Origin: Methylorubrum populi
GTDB taxonomy: Bacteria > Pseudomonadota > Alphaproteobacteria > Rhizobiales > Beijerinckiaceae
Length of the DNA: 64,000 bases
Direction of reading: 5' to 3'
NCBI RefSeq assembly: GCF_002355515.1
Contig: NZ_AP014809.1
Coordinates: 761,001 to 825,000 of the forward strand
The stretch's first letter is position 1; each line of letters opens with the position of its first letter. Of this stretch, positions 25,853 through 34,978 are shown piece after piece. Both the position numbers and the translations under genes were made by a program. Under the pieces are notes generated by a model, which made no database searches, was not told the DNA's origin, and worked only from the letters and a program-made list of their open reading frames with translations.

Positions 25853-26869
25853 TCAGGCCCGGTAGGCGCCCTGCCGCTCCAGCATCCAGCCGGGATATTC
25901 CGGCGGCAGGCGCGTGGCGGCGTCGAGCCGCGCGAGGTCGTCGGCGTCGAGGCGGACGCGCGTCGCGTCGATATTCTCCTGGAGCTGCCCGACGCGCTTG
26001 GCCCCGACGATGACGCTGGTGACCACCTCGCGGTGCAGCAGCCACGCGAGCGCCACTTGCGCCGCGCTGCAGCCCTTGGCCTCGGCGATGGCGCGCATCG
26101 CCTCCAGCGTGCCGGCGCCGCGGGTGCGGTCGACCGGCGGGAAGTCGAAGGTGGTGCGCCGCCCATCCGCGGCCGTGCCCTCGGCGTCGTACTTGCCCGA
26201 GAGATAGCCGCCGGCCAGCGGGCTCCAGACCATCAGCCCGATGTCCTCCGAGGTCAGCATCGGCGCGATCTCGCGTTCGAGGTCGCGCCCGACCAGGGTG
26301 TAGTAGGCCTGGAGCGAGACGATGGGCGCGAGCCGGCGCGCCTCGGCGATGCCTACCGCCTTCATCACCTGCCACGCCGCCCAGTTCGACAGGCCGAGAT
26401 AGCGGACGTGGCCGTGGCGCACGAGGGTGTCGAGCGCCTCCAGCGTCTCGGTGATCGGGGTCGCCGGGTCGAAGCCGTGGATCTGGTAGAGGTCGATATG
26501 GTCGAGGCCGAGTCGGGCGAGGCTCGCCTTGCACTGGCTCAGGATGTGCCCGCGCGAGGCGCCGCGGGCGTTCGGCCCCTCGCCCATCGGACCCAGCACC
26601 TTGGTGGCGATCACCACGTCGTCGCGCGGTATGCCGAGATTTTTGAGCGACTGGCCGAGGATGCGCTCGCTCATCCCGCCCGCATAGACGTTGGCGGTGT
26701 CGATGAAGTTGATGCCGGCGTCGAGCGCGGTCTTCACCAGGGCGTCGGCCTCGTCCTGGCCGAGCCGGCCGATCTGGCCCCAGAAGCCTTCGCTGCCGCC
26801 GAAGGTCATGGTGCCGAGGCAGAGTTCGGACACGAACAGGCCGCTGCGGCCGAGGGAGCGCATGCGCAT
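25853..26869 (-). CDS. Aldo/keto reductase
   Basis: An NAD(P)H-dependent oxidoreductase of 338 residues with a TIM-barrel fold. The catalytic tetrad is visible: Asp in NFIDTANVYAGGMSE, Tyr in the same motif, Lys in VIATKV and His in YQIHGFDPATP. SPLAGGYLSGKY and VIVGAKRVGQLQEN are the cofactor-binding segments of the AKR11/12-like group. An AraC-type gene is divergent (159-bp gap), and probably controls it. Confidence 0.93.
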   Translation of the reverse strand: MRMRSLGRSGLFVSELCLGTMTFGGSEGFWGQIGRLGQDEADALVKTALDAGINFIDTANVYAGGMSERILGQSLKNLGIPRDDVVIATKVLGPMGEGPNARGASRGHILSQCKASLARLGLDHIDLYQIHGFDPATPITETLEALDTLVRHGHVRYLGLSNWAAWQVMKAVGIAEARRLAPIVSLQAYYTLVGRDLEREIAPMLTSEDIGLMVWSPLAGGYLSGKYDAEGTAADGRRTTFDFPPVDRTRGAGTLEAMRAIAEAKGCSAAQVALAWLLHREVVTSVIVGAKRVGQLQENIDATRVRLDADDLARLDAATRLPPEYPGWMLERQGAYRA

Positions 26870-27028
26870 GGAGGAATCTCCGTCGGGTTGGAACGGCCCT
26901 CTGTTACGGCCGTCGCGGCCCCCGCGCGGCGGCCGATCCTCTCAAGCTCTTGCCCGATCCTCTCAAAACCGCCGTGTGGCGACCACGCACGGATGCGCGG
27001 GCGGCACGGGCGCGCTAGGGTCGCCGGC

Positions 27029-27940
27029 ATGACGACGGACCTGTCCGGCCTCGCGGCGCTGATCGAACGGCAATGGCATCGCTACGGCCGGGAGACGCCG
27101 GCCGACGGGCTGCTCCTGAACCGCGCCGAGACGCCGAGCGGCCCGATCCGCACGGTCTATCGCCCCCCCTTCTGCGTCGTGGTGCAGGGCGCCAAGACGA
27201 CGCTTCTCGGCGTTTCCGCCTACCGCTACGCCGCGGGCCAGGCGCTGCTCGCCTCCCTCGATCTCGCGGTCACGTCCCGGATCACCGAGGCGAGCCCGGC
27301 GCGGCCCTATCTCGCGCTCAGCCTCGCGATCGACCTGGATGCCCTGACAGACCTGCTCAGTGCGCAGGCGGACACCCTCGCGGCGGGGATGGATTCCGCT
27401 CCCGCCTTCGCGGCCCTGCGCACCGTCGCCCTCGATCCGGACCTGTGCGATCCTCTCGCGCGCCTCCTCGCCCTGCTCGATCACCCCCGCGACCTGCCGG
27501 TGCTGGCTCCGCTGATTAATCGGGAGATCGTCTGGCGCCTGCTCGGCGGGCCGCTCGGCCCGGCGCTGCGGCAGGCCGGCCTGCCCGAGAGCCACGCCGC
27601 GCGGATCGGGCGGACGACGGCCTGGATCCGCGCGCATTACGCGGAACCGCTGCGCGTGGCCGATCTCGCTGCGCTCGCGCGCATGAGCGCCGCGAGCTTC
27701 CATCGCCATTTCAAGGCGGTGACGACGATGACGCCGGTGCAGTTCCAGAAGCAGGTCCGGCTCCACGAGGCGCGGCGCCTGCTGCTCGCGGCCGGGGATG
27801 TGGCCGGCGTGGGCTACGCCATCGGCTACGAGAGTCCGTCGCAGTTCAGCCGCGACTACCGCCGCCTGTTCGGCGCCCCGCCGGGGCGCGACGCCGCCGC
27901 GATCCGCGCCCGCCTCGCTCCCGAGCCGGCGCTGCCGTGA
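27029..27940 (+). CDS. AraC-family transcriptional regulator
   Basis: A 303-residue regulator. The N-terminal AraC_N domain (VYRPPFCVVVQGAKTTLLG, YAAGQALLASLDLAVTSRI) is followed by two helix-turn-helix motifs at about residues 205-300 (LAALARMSAASFHRHFKAVT; GYESPSQFSRDYRRLFG). The AraC_N type often regulates neighbouring oxidoreductases, which fits the divergent aldo/keto reductase. The tRNA-Leu gene converges on it 20 bases downstream. Confidence 0.93.
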   Translation: MTTDLSGLAALIERQWHRYGRETPADGLLLNRAETPSGPIRTVYRPPFCVVVQGAKTTLLGVSAYRYAAGQALLASLDLAVTSRITEASPARPYLALSLAIDLDALTDLLSAQADTLAAGMDSAPAFAALRTVALDPDLCDPLARLLALLDHPRDLPVLAPLINREIVWRLLGGPLGPALRQAGLPESHAARIGRTTAWIRAHYAEPLRVADLAALARMSAASFHRHFKAVTTMTPVQFQKQVRLHEARRLLLAAGDVAGVGYAIGYESPSQFSRDYRRLFGAPPGRDAAAIRARLAPEPALP

Positions 27941-27960
27941 CCGGCTCCGATCGGGGCGGC

Positions 27961-28045
27961 TGGTGCGGGTAGAGGGAATCGAACCCCCACGCCTTTCGGC
28001 TGGCGATTTTGAGTCGCCCGCGTCTACCAATTCCGCCATACCCGC
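27961..28045 (-). tRNA. tRNA-Leu (anticodon CAA)
   Basis: On the minus strand the sequence starts GCGGGTATGGCGGAATTGG and ends TACCCGCACCA; the seven-base acceptor stem pairs fully, the T arm contains GGTTCGATTCC, the anticodon stem GGCGA/TCGCC encloses CTCAAAA with anticodon CAA, and the variable arm is long (class II) as expected for Leu. The CCA end is encoded in the DNA (27961-27963). Confidence 0.95.
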
Positions 28046-28164
28046 GACGCACGCGCCTCTTGGCACAAGCCGGGGCAACGGGCCAGAGCCAATTTTCCGC
28101 CGGGCACGTGAGGCTGGTGGCACCGCGCCGCATCGGATGCCCGGACCCGCCCCGCGTCCTCGTC

Positions 28165-29373
28165 TCAAGAGACGCGATCGGCCTCAAGGGCCCGGTAGGG
28201 GGACAGATCCGGCTCAAGGGGCGGCCGGGCGAAAGCCCGCGCGGCGAGGCTGCGCAGGCGCGGAGTGCTCACCACGCGCAGGGCCTCGTGCAGAAGGCGG
28301 ATGCCGAGGCGGCTATGCGGGTTCATCAGCCGCGGCGCGATCTTCGGCACGCCCTGGGCCTTGTCCACCATCGGGCGCATCGCCCGCTCGTAGCCGGCGA
28401 ACGCGCCCGCGACATCGCCGCCGCGGGACAACTCGCCGGCCAGGACGTAGGCGCCGGTCAGCGCCAGGGTCGTGCCGATGCCGGCGAGCGGGGTGACGCA
28501 CCAGGCGGCATCGCCCGTCAGAACGACGCGCCCCTTCGACCAGGTCTTCATCCGCACCTGACGCAGCACGTCGAAATAGAAGTCGTCGGTTTGGTCGAGC
28601 GCGGCGAGCACGCGCGGCGCCTCCCATCCCACATCCGCGAACCGCGCGCGCAGGAAGGCCCGCTGCCGGTCGGGCGCCCAGTCCTGCTCGCCGCCCGGCG
28701 GTTGCTGGATCATCAGCATCGCCCGCGTCGTGCCGTGCCGATCGGGGCGCAGCGACACGCCCCGGCCCTCCGTCGCGTTGAACCAGCGCCACATCCGGTC
28801 GTCGTCCGCGGTACGGGGTATCGTCAGATAGGCGATCGTCAGGTCCATCCAGCGCGGCGCGTTCTCGCCGGGGAAGACGCGCTCGCGGGTCGACGAGCCG
28901 ACGCCCTCGGCGACGATCACGGCGTCGTAGCGTTCGCTCCCTCCGCCGGTGAAGCCGACGGTGACGCCCTCCGCGTCCTGCTCGATCCGCTCCACGCGGT
29001 CGCCGAAACGGAAGGCGGCACCGGCGCGGGCGGCATCGTAGAGCAGGCGGGCCAGATCGCCGCGCAGGATCTCCATCTCGGCCGTCGGACCGTCCCCCTC
29101 GATGTCGGCGGTGGCGAAGCGGGCGACGACCCGGCCCCGCCCGTCGACCCACGCCGTCCCTTCCTCGCCGGTGCCGCAGGCCAGGGCCGCCTGCTCCAGG
29201 CCCATCCGCCGCATTACCTCGCGCCCGACGCCGCGCACGTCGATATTCTGGCCGCCGTCGCGGAAACCGGGTGCTCGCTCGACGACGGTGACGTCGAAGC
29301 CCGTGCGCCCGAGCCAGAACGCGGCGGTGTTGCCGGCCACGCTGGCTCCCGTGATCAAGATGCGGCGCGTCAT
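28165..29373 (-). CDS. FAD-dependent monooxygenase (PHBH-like)
   Basis: A flavoprotein of 402 residues. It starts with the dinucleotide-binding motif ILITGASVAGNTAAFWLGRTG, has the second FAD motif YDAVIVAEGVGSSTR and the third GDAAWCVTPLAGIGTTLALTGAYVLA. This is the pattern of single-component aromatic-ring or antibiotic-modifying hydroxylases. ATG 29373 is chosen; the frame stays open further upstream without coding character. A proline-rich linker is absent. Substrate unknown. Confidence 0.9.
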   Translation of the reverse strand: MTRRILITGASVAGNTAAFWLGRTGFDVTVVERAPGFRDGGQNIDVRGVGREVMRRMGLEQAALACGTGEEGTAWVDGRGRVVARFATADIEGDGPTAEMEILRGDLARLLYDAARAGAAFRFGDRVERIEQDAEGVTVGFTGGGSERYDAVIVAEGVGSSTRERVFPGENAPRWMDLTIAYLTIPRTADDDRMWRWFNATEGRGVSLRPDRHGTTRAMLMIQQPPGGEQDWAPDRQRAFLRARFADVGWEAPRVLAALDQTDDFYFDVLRQVRMKTWSKGRVVLTGDAAWCVTPLAGIGTTLALTGAYVLAGELSRGGDVAGAFAGYERAMRPMVDKAQGVPKIAPRLMNPHSRLGIRLLHEALRVVSTPRLRSLAARAFARPPLEPDLSPYRALEADRVS

Positions 29374-29601
29374 CGGCAGGATCCGTTTCCATTGAGCCGA
29401 CGCGCTCTCCGCCGCGGCGAGGGGGATATGGAGAGTCGCGCGGGAAGGCCCAGCGAGAGGCCCACCGGGCGATCGCTCACGACATCGCGACGGCCCGACC
29501 GCGCTGTCGGGCGCCGCTGCACCGGCCGTCGCCATCCGGCCTCGCCTCGGGGCCGCATCTGTGCTGAAAGGGCTCCGCTTTCCGGACCCCGACGAGGCCC
29601 C

Positions 29602-30183
29602 ATGATCCGCCGGCTCTACGAGTGGATACTCGCGCTCGCCGCCAAGCCCTCCGCGCCCTGGGCGCTCGGGGCGGTGGCCTTCGCCGAGAGTTCGTTCTTC
29701 CCCGTGCCGCCGGACGCGATGCTGGTGCCGATGGCGGTGAGCCGGCCGGATCGGGTCTGGCTCTACGCCACCATCGCCACCGTCGCCTCGGTGCTCGGCG
29801 GGCTGCTCGGCTACGCCATCGGCGCGCTGCTGTTCGATTCGGTCGGGCTCTGGCTGTTCAACCTCTACGGGCTCGCCGACAAGGCCGAGACCTTCCAGGC
29901 CTCCTACGCCACCTACGGACACTGGGTGATCCTGCTCAAGGGGCTCACCCCGATCCCCTACAAGCTCGTCACCATCACCTCGGGCTTCGCCCATTACTCG
30001 CTGTTCTGGTTCGTTCTGCTCTCGGTCGTCACCCGCGGGGCGCGCTTCTTCCTGCTGGCCTGGCTGCTCGGGCGCTACGGCATCGGCATCCGCGCGGTGC
30101 TCGACCGCCACCTCAACGTGGTGGCGGGGCTGTTCGCGGTGGTGGTGATTCTCGGCTTCGTCGCCTTCAAGGTGATGCTGTGA
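29602..30183 (+). CDS. DedA/YqaA family membrane protein (SNARE-associated)
   Basis: A 193-residue inner-membrane protein. FAESSFFPVPPDAMLVPMA carries the conserved Glu and Pro of the family and GLTPIPYKLVTITSGF the second re-entrant motif with Arg/Lys. Members flip undecaprenyl phosphate or other lipids. The downstream dsbB-like gene starts inside its stop (GTGA), so the two are coupled. No ribosome binding site is strong. Confidence 0.9.
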   Translation: MIRRLYEWILALAAKPSAPWALGAVAFAESSFFPVPPDAMLVPMAVSRPDRVWLYATIATVASVLGGLLGYAIGALLFDSVGLWLFNLYGLADKAETFQASYATYGHWVILLKGLTPIPYKLVTITSGFAHYSLFWFVLLSVVTRGARFFLLAWLLGRYGIGIRAVLDRHLNVVAGLFAVVVILGFVAFKVML

Positions 30184-30695
30184 CCCGCCTCCTCACCCTG
30201 CGGAGCGCCGCCCTTGCCGTGGCGCTCGGCGCCGCGCTCACCGTCGGCGGCGCCCTCGTGTTCGAGCACGGTCTCGGCTACGTGCCGTGCAAGCTCTGCC
30301 TGACCGAGCGGGTACCCTACTACGCCGCCGCGCCCCTTGCGCTGGTTGCCGCCTTGCTCCCGCCGCGGCCTGCGCGCTTCCTCCTCGGACTCGTGGCCGT
30401 GATCCTGATCTACGGGGCCGGTCTCGGCGTCTACCATGCGGGCGCCGAATGGGGGTTCTGGCCGGGGCCCAACGATTGCGGCGGCGGTTCCGGGGCCGGG
30501 CCGGCGGACGTGGCCGACTTCCTGAAGAACCTCGAGACCGTGCGGCCGGTCGACTGCACCGCCGCGGCGTGGCGCTTCCTCGGCCTCTCGCTCGCCGGCT
30601 GGAACGCCGTGATCGCGGCCGGCCTCGGCCTCTTCGCCGCGGCGGCCGCGGGCCTGGCTCAGCCGTCGAGAGGCCCGCACCAGCCCGGTAGGTAG
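30180..30695 (+). CDS. dsbB: Disulfide bond formation protein B (DsbB family)
   Basis: A four-helix inner-membrane protein of 171 residues that passes electrons from DsbA to quinones. The first catalytic pair is CKLC in YVPCKLCLTER and the second pair is C...C in NDCGGGSG and RPVDCTAA. GTG 30180 overlaps the DedA stop by four bases. Its 3' end overlaps the ParB-like gene on the other strand by 37 bases. Confidence 0.88.
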   Translation: MTRLLTLRSAALAVALGAALTVGGALVFEHGLGYVPCKLCLTERVPYYAAAPLALVAALLPPRPARFLLGLVAVILIYGAGLGVYHAGAEWGFWPGPNDCGGGSGAGPADVADFLKNLETVRPVDCTAAAWRFLGLSLAGWNAVIAAGLGLFAAAAAGLAQPSRGPHQPGR

Positions 30696-31276
30696 CCAGC
30701 TTCCGGCGCCTTCGCGAGGCGCAGCGCGCTCTCGATGGCCTTGGTGAAATCGCGTTCGATCGCCTTCCGCTTCAGGTTGCGCCGGAGGTAGTCGGCCCAC
30801 AGGAACTCGCTGAAGGGCGTCGTGTCCTTGGCGAAGCCGCCGGCCCGGCGCAGCTCGCCCGCGAGGCTGCGGAACGGGTCGTCGGGCAGGTCCGCGATCG
30901 CCTTCGGGATCTCGTCGAAGCCGACCCGCTTGCCGTCCGCATCGTAGGGATGGACCCAGGCCTTATGGTCGGCCACCGTCCAGAAGGCGTCCTTGTCGAG
31001 CTTGTGCAGGTCGGCGACGACGGTCACCAGCACGTTCTCCTCCCCCTCCTCCTGCAGCGCGCGGGCGAGGTGGTGGTGATCGATCACGTAGTGCTTCTTC
31101 TTCGGGCCCAGCAGCACCGGGATCATGTGCGAGCCGAGGAAGGCCGCCTTCTTCTCCGAATCGTGATCACGCCAGCGTCGGCGCTTCTCCTCCACCTCGC
31201 GATAGCCGACCGTGATCTGCGTCGGGCGCAGTTCAGCGATCGGTATGGAGATGAGCAAGGGTTCGCGCGGCGCCAT
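30659..31276 (-). CDS. ParB-like nuclease/ParBc_2 domain protein
   Basis: The product of 205 residues has the ParB-like fold of the ParBc_2 family: ISIPIAELRPTQITVGYREV, then VIDHHHLARALQEEG containing the conserved His-His, and VTVVADLHKL. These are not partitioning ParB proteins; the function is unknown. It converges on and overlaps the dsbB gene. The start at 31276 fits the family. Confidence 0.8.
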   Translation of the reverse strand: MAPREPLLISIPIAELRPTQITVGYREVEEKRRRWRDHDSEKKAAFLGSHMIPVLLGPKKKHYVIDHHHLARALQEEGEENVLVTVVADLHKLDKDAFWTVADHKAWVHPYDADGKRVGFDEIPKAIADLPDDPFRSLAGELRRAGGFAKDTTPFSEFLWADYLRRNLKRKAIERDFTKAIESALRLAKAPEAGYLPGWCGPLDG

Positions 31277-31637
31277 CGGTGTCTCCCATCCTGTTCAGGC
31301 CCTGTCCGTGAAGCGCCGTGCCGTCGGCTCAGTCCGCTATCCCGGTCCGGACACGGCGGAGACAGGCTGCCGGAAAGATGCCGACCGTCGGTGCCGAGGT
31401 CACCGGACCTGCGGGAGCGAAGCATCGCTCGACCGACCTCGATCCATCGGCCCCGCTTCACAGTTCGACGAAAACTAGGGTCGCATTTTCAGTGTCAAGC
31501 TCGAGGAACGGGCTGAAAAATGACAGATATCGGTATTTTGATCCCGTTGTCCCGAAGAGAAATTTGCCGGAAGACCAGTCACGCGCGCGGCAACGCCGGT
31601 GACAGGAAGGCCGCGCTCCTGCGATTGGACAACAGGC
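31277..31637. other. Intergenic region between divergent genes
   Basis: About 360 bases with no supported gene. Around 31470-31560 the composition is AT-richer and contains TTTTCAG (31486-31492) and CTGAAAA (31513-31519), a 7-bp inverted repeat 20 bases apart that could be a regulatory site for the acyltransferase gene. Nothing else is seen. Confidence 0.4.
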
Positions 31638-32828
31638 ATGGCATCCGTCTCGACCGGGATTGAACCATCGGCGGCTGGGCGCCCGCATGCGCCGCGCCCC
31701 CTGATCGGGCTCGACCTGCTGCGCTTCGGCGCGGCGTGCCTCGTCATGCTGTATCACCTCGCCTGCACGGCCTGGATGGTCCCGTCGAGCGAGGCGGCCG
31801 AACTCCTCGGATCGCCGATTCCGTTTCCGACCCTGCTGCCCGTCAGCTCGGAGGGCTGGGTCGGGGTGCAGATGTTCTTCGTGATCTCGGGCTACGTCAT
31901 CGCCTATTCCGCCTCCCAGGCCAGCGCGGCGCGCTTCCTCACCGGGCGCATCCTGCGCCTGATGCCGGGCATCTGGTTCTGCGCCACCGTCTCCTTCGGC
32001 CTCGCGCTGCTGTTCTTCCCGGAGACCGTGTGGGTTCTGTTCGAGCGCTATATCCGCACGCTGATCCTGTTCCCGGTCCCGCGCTGGATCGACGGCGTCT
32101 ACTGGACGCTCGGGATCGAGATCGTGTTCTACGGGCTGGTCTATGCCCTGCTCTGCATGAATCGGTTCGAACGACTGGAGCCGGTGATCCTGGCGGTCGG
32201 CATCATCAGCGCGCTCGCGTGGTGTCTGGCGACGGCCCCTCTCTGGCCGGATTTCGACCGGATCATCAGCACACGGATCGCCAAGCTCCTCCTTCTCACC
32301 CATGGCTGCCACTTCGCCCTCGGCGTCGTGCTGTGGAGCGCGGTGCGGCGGGGTCTGACGGGATACCGCCTGGCCGGTCTCGCCGTGTGCCTGACGGGGG
32401 CCTTCCTGCAGATCCGCTACGATGCCGGCTTCGTGGGCAGCTCGCTCGGCCTCGACCGGAGCCCCACGGTGCCATGGCTCCTTTACGCCGTCTTCCTACT
32501 CCTGTTCTGCCTGTCGATCCGCGTGAACGCCGCGCTGACAGACGCCCTTCCCGGCCTCGGGCGGCGCTTTCGCGATCTCGGCCTCGCGACCTATCCGCTC
32601 TATTTGCTGCACACCTTCGTCGGCGCGCTGTCGATGCGCTTCCTGGCCGCCTACGGCCTGCCGCCGGCCGCGAGTCTCGCGGGCGGCATCCTGACGGCCG
32701 TGGCCGCATCCCTGCTGGTGTCGCGGCAGATCGAACCGCCCCTGCGCGCAGGCCTCGGCGGCATCATCGGCGCAATCGGCGCGCGGCTGCGCAGCCGCGG
32801 TCTGATGCCCGGGGCGCTCACCCGCTGA
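31638..32828 (+). CDS. Acyltransferase 3 family membrane protein
   Basis: An integral membrane acyltransferase of 396 residues with about ten helices. LIGLDLLRFGAACLVMLYHLA carries the conserved RFxxA..V...H signature and WVGVQMFFVISGYVIAYSA the second. Such proteins O-acylate exopolysaccharide, peptidoglycan or Nod-factor-like substrates. ATG 31638 is used. It stands alone so the acceptor is unknown. Confidence 0.88.
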   Translation: MASVSTGIEPSAAGRPHAPRPLIGLDLLRFGAACLVMLYHLACTAWMVPSSEAAELLGSPIPFPTLLPVSSEGWVGVQMFFVISGYVIAYSASQASAARFLTGRILRLMPGIWFCATVSFGLALLFFPETVWVLFERYIRTLILFPVPRWIDGVYWTLGIEIVFYGLVYALLCMNRFERLEPVILAVGIISALAWCLATAPLWPDFDRIISTRIAKLLLLTHGCHFALGVVLWSAVRRGLTGYRLAGLAVCLTGAFLQIRYDAGFVGSSLGLDRSPTVPWLLYAVFLLLFCLSIRVNAALTDALPGLGRRFRDLGLATYPLYLLHTFVGALSMRFLAAYGLPPAASLAGGILTAVAASLLVSRQIEPPLRAGLGGIIGAIGARLRSRGLMPGALTR

Positions 32829-32870
32829 GACAGGCCGGTCCGGTCCGGCAGACCCGCGCGAAAGACTGCC

Positions 32871-33293
32871 TCAGCGGGCGTCGAACCCGCCCATGGCGCA
32901 CACCTCGGCCCATTCCGCCGCCGTCACCGGCTGGACCGAGAGGCGCGAATTGGTGACGAGAGCCATCTCCTTGAGCGCGGCCTCCGCCTTGATGGCGTCG
33001 AGGGTCACAGGGCGCGGCATCGGCGCCACAGCCCGCACATCGACCATGCCGAAGCGTCCGCTCTCGTCGGTATGGTCGGGATAATAGGGCTTGATCACCT
33101 CGACGATGCCGACGACGGCCTTGCCCTCATTGGAATGGTAGAAGAAGCCGCGCTCGCCGACCTGCATCGCCTGCATCTGCTTCTTGGCGAGGTGGTTGCG
33201 CACACCGTTCCAGAAGGTCCCCTCCTCCCCCGCTTCGACCTGCTGGTCCCATGACCAGGTCGAGGGTTCGGACTTGAACAGCCAGTAGGCCAT
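32871..33293 (-). CDS. EVE domain-containing protein
   Basis: A 140-residue protein of the EVE/Thyn1 family, a PUA-like fold that binds modified nucleotides. MAYWLFKSEPSTWSWD, GEEGTFWNGVRNHLAKKQM, FFYHSNEGKAVVGIVEV and PVTLDAIKAEAALKEMALV follow the family closely. It sits 117 bases downstream of gpsA on the same strand. Confidence 0.92.
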   Translation of the reverse strand: MAYWLFKSEPSTWSWDQQVEAGEEGTFWNGVRNHLAKKQMQAMQVGERGFFYHSNEGKAVVGIVEVIKPYYPDHTDESGRFGMVDVRAVAPMPRPVTLDAIKAEAALKEMALVTNSRLSVQPVTAAEWAEVCAMGGFDAR

Positions 33294-33410
33294 GGCGCGG
33301 GACGGCTCCGTCGGAAGGGCGCCCTCGCTTATCGAAAATCCGGCCGCGCTTGAAGGGCGTGCATCGCTTCGCCCTCATCCGGTCGGCGGACGGCCGGGCA
33401 GGGCGGCCGC

Positions 33411-34424
33411 TCACGCCGTCTCCGCCTTGAGAGGCCGCGACAGCAGGCGGACCATCGCCTCATCGACCGTCAGCGCGCCGGCCACCACGGCCGCCACCGC
33501 CTCGGCCACGGGCATCTCGATCTCCCGCGTCCGAGCGAGGTCGATCAAGGCCTGCGCGGTGAAGGCGCCTTCCACGAGCTTGCCGCCCGCGGCCTCCTCG
33601 GGCGAGGCGCCCTTCCCCAGGCGCTCGCCGAAGGCGAAATTGCGCGATTGCGGCGAGGACGCCGTGAGAACGAGGTCGCCCAGGCCCGACAGACCCATCA
33701 ACGTCTCCGCCCGGCCGCCATAGGCACGGGCAAAGCGCATCAGCTCGGCGAAGGCACGGGCGATCAGCGCGGCGCGGGCACTCTCGCCGAGCCCGCGGCC
33801 CGCGACGATGCCGGCCGCGATCGCGAGCACGTTCTTGCCCGCTCCTCCCACCTCGACCCCGCGCACGTCGTCGGTGTGGTAGAGCCGGAACGCCGGTCCC
33901 GAGAGCAGGCCGGCGAGCCGCGCCGCCGCCGCACCGTCCGCCGCCGCAAGCGTTACGGCCGTGGGCAGGCCGCGGGCGACATCGGAGGCGAAGCTCGGTC
34001 CCGACAGCACCGCGATCGGCCTATCCGCCGGCAGCACCTCCGCCGCCACCGCGCTCATGAAGGCGTCGCTGCCGCGCTCGATCCCCTTGGCGCAGAGCAC
34101 CACCGCGGCACCGGGCGAAAGCGAGGGCGCGAGCGCCGCGAGTACACCGCGCAGGGTCTGTGCCGGCACGACGAGCAGAACCGTGCCCGCTGGCTTCAGG
34201 TCGGCGGCCTCGGCGGTCGCCCGCACGCCCGGATGCAGGGGGACACCGGGCAGATAGCGCTCGTTGGCGCGCATCTGCTCCATCCGCGCAGCGGCCTCGG
34301 AATCGCGCATCCAGAGCGTGACCGGGCGTCCCGCCGCGGCGGCGGCGTTGGCCAGCGCCGTTCCCCAGGAACCGCCACCGACGACGGCGACGACCTCGTC
34401 CCGCCGCTGCGTGCCTGACTTCAT
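33411..34424 (-). CDS. gpsA: Glycerol-3-phosphate dehydrogenase [NAD(P)+]
   Basis: A 337-residue cytosolic enzyme making sn-glycerol 3-phosphate from dihydroxyacetone phosphate for phospholipids. VVAVVGGGSWGTALANAAA is the NAD(P) loop, LSGPSFASDVARGLPTAVTLA the mid motif, GVEVGGAGKNVLAIAAGI contains the catalytic Lys, and LSGLGDLVLT follows. GGAGG five bases before ATG 34424 favours it over the ATG at 34436. An EVE gene follows. Confidence 0.95.
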   Translation of the reverse strand: MKSGTQRRDEVVAVVGGGSWGTALANAAAAAGRPVTLWMRDSEAAARMEQMRANERYLPGVPLHPGVRATAEAADLKPAGTVLLVVPAQTLRGVLAALAPSLSPGAAVVLCAKGIERGSDAFMSAVAAEVLPADRPIAVLSGPSFASDVARGLPTAVTLAAADGAAAARLAGLLSGPAFRLYHTDDVRGVEVGGAGKNVLAIAAGIVAGRGLGESARAALIARAFAELMRFARAYGGRAETLMGLSGLGDLVLTASSPQSRNFAFGERLGKGASPEEAAGGKLVEGAFTAQALIDLARTREIEMPVAEAVAAVVAGALTVDEAMVRLLSRPLKAETA

Positions 34425-34978
34425 GTCCGCCTCCATCGGGAACCCGGTTCATCCCGGCCGGTGACAGCCAAGGTGTCGGCCCGGCGCCACATCGTCAGAC
34501 CCGCGATAACGACCTGTCGGCGGAAGAGCGAGCACCGATCCACGATCCTGCGCGATCCGTGCCCGCACCGGCGATGCGCGGTCATCGCAGGCATGGAAGC
34601 CGATACACATCGGTTTCCAGCCGTGACCGCATCGATGTGCGAAAGCATTTTCCGTTACGGACCTGCGTCGAAAGGTCTTCGCGGCACAACCCCGGCCAGA
34701 GCTGGCAATTGGTTCCCTACGATTGCACCGGTTCGATCTTCGCTGCCGAGCCGCATACGATCAGAGGCTTGCTCTCAACCCAGTCTTGATTTTCAAATCA
34801 CCAAACTCATCATAACAATTGCTATAAAATATTTATATTTTCATTCCAATGAATTTCTTGATCTTTGACTGGTGTCATTGCGTCGCATACTGGTCGAAAG
34901 TTGCGAAATTAACGGTCAATTAACAACATTCTGCAAGAACATTTTTGCCGAAACACATGATGCCTGGGACATTCAGCC
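34425..34978. other. Long intergenic region, AT-rich towards the chemoreceptor
   Basis: About 550 bases between divergent genes. No frame has convincing coding character. Composition falls from about 34760 to 34950 (TATAAAATATTTATATTTTC). It contains the CtrA-type box at 34909-34924 and must hold the chemoreceptor promoter. I see no RNA gene. Confidence 0.5.
34909..34924. promoter_or_regulatory. CtrA-type binding box TTAA-N7-TTAAC
   Basis: TTAA (34909-34912), seven bases, then TTAAC (34920-34924) is an exact full-length match to the CtrA consensus TTAA-N7-TTAAC of alphaproteobacteria. It ends 54 bases upstream of the GTG start of the chemoreceptor, within an AT-rich promoter region. CtrA controls motility and chemotaxis genes in many alphaproteobacteria. 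Binding is inferred from the motif. Confidence 0.55.

Noticed and set aside
34461..34868. Frame of about 135 codons between gpsA and the chemoreceptor
   Set aside because: No coding character, crosses the AT-rich promoter region, and no similarity is recognised.
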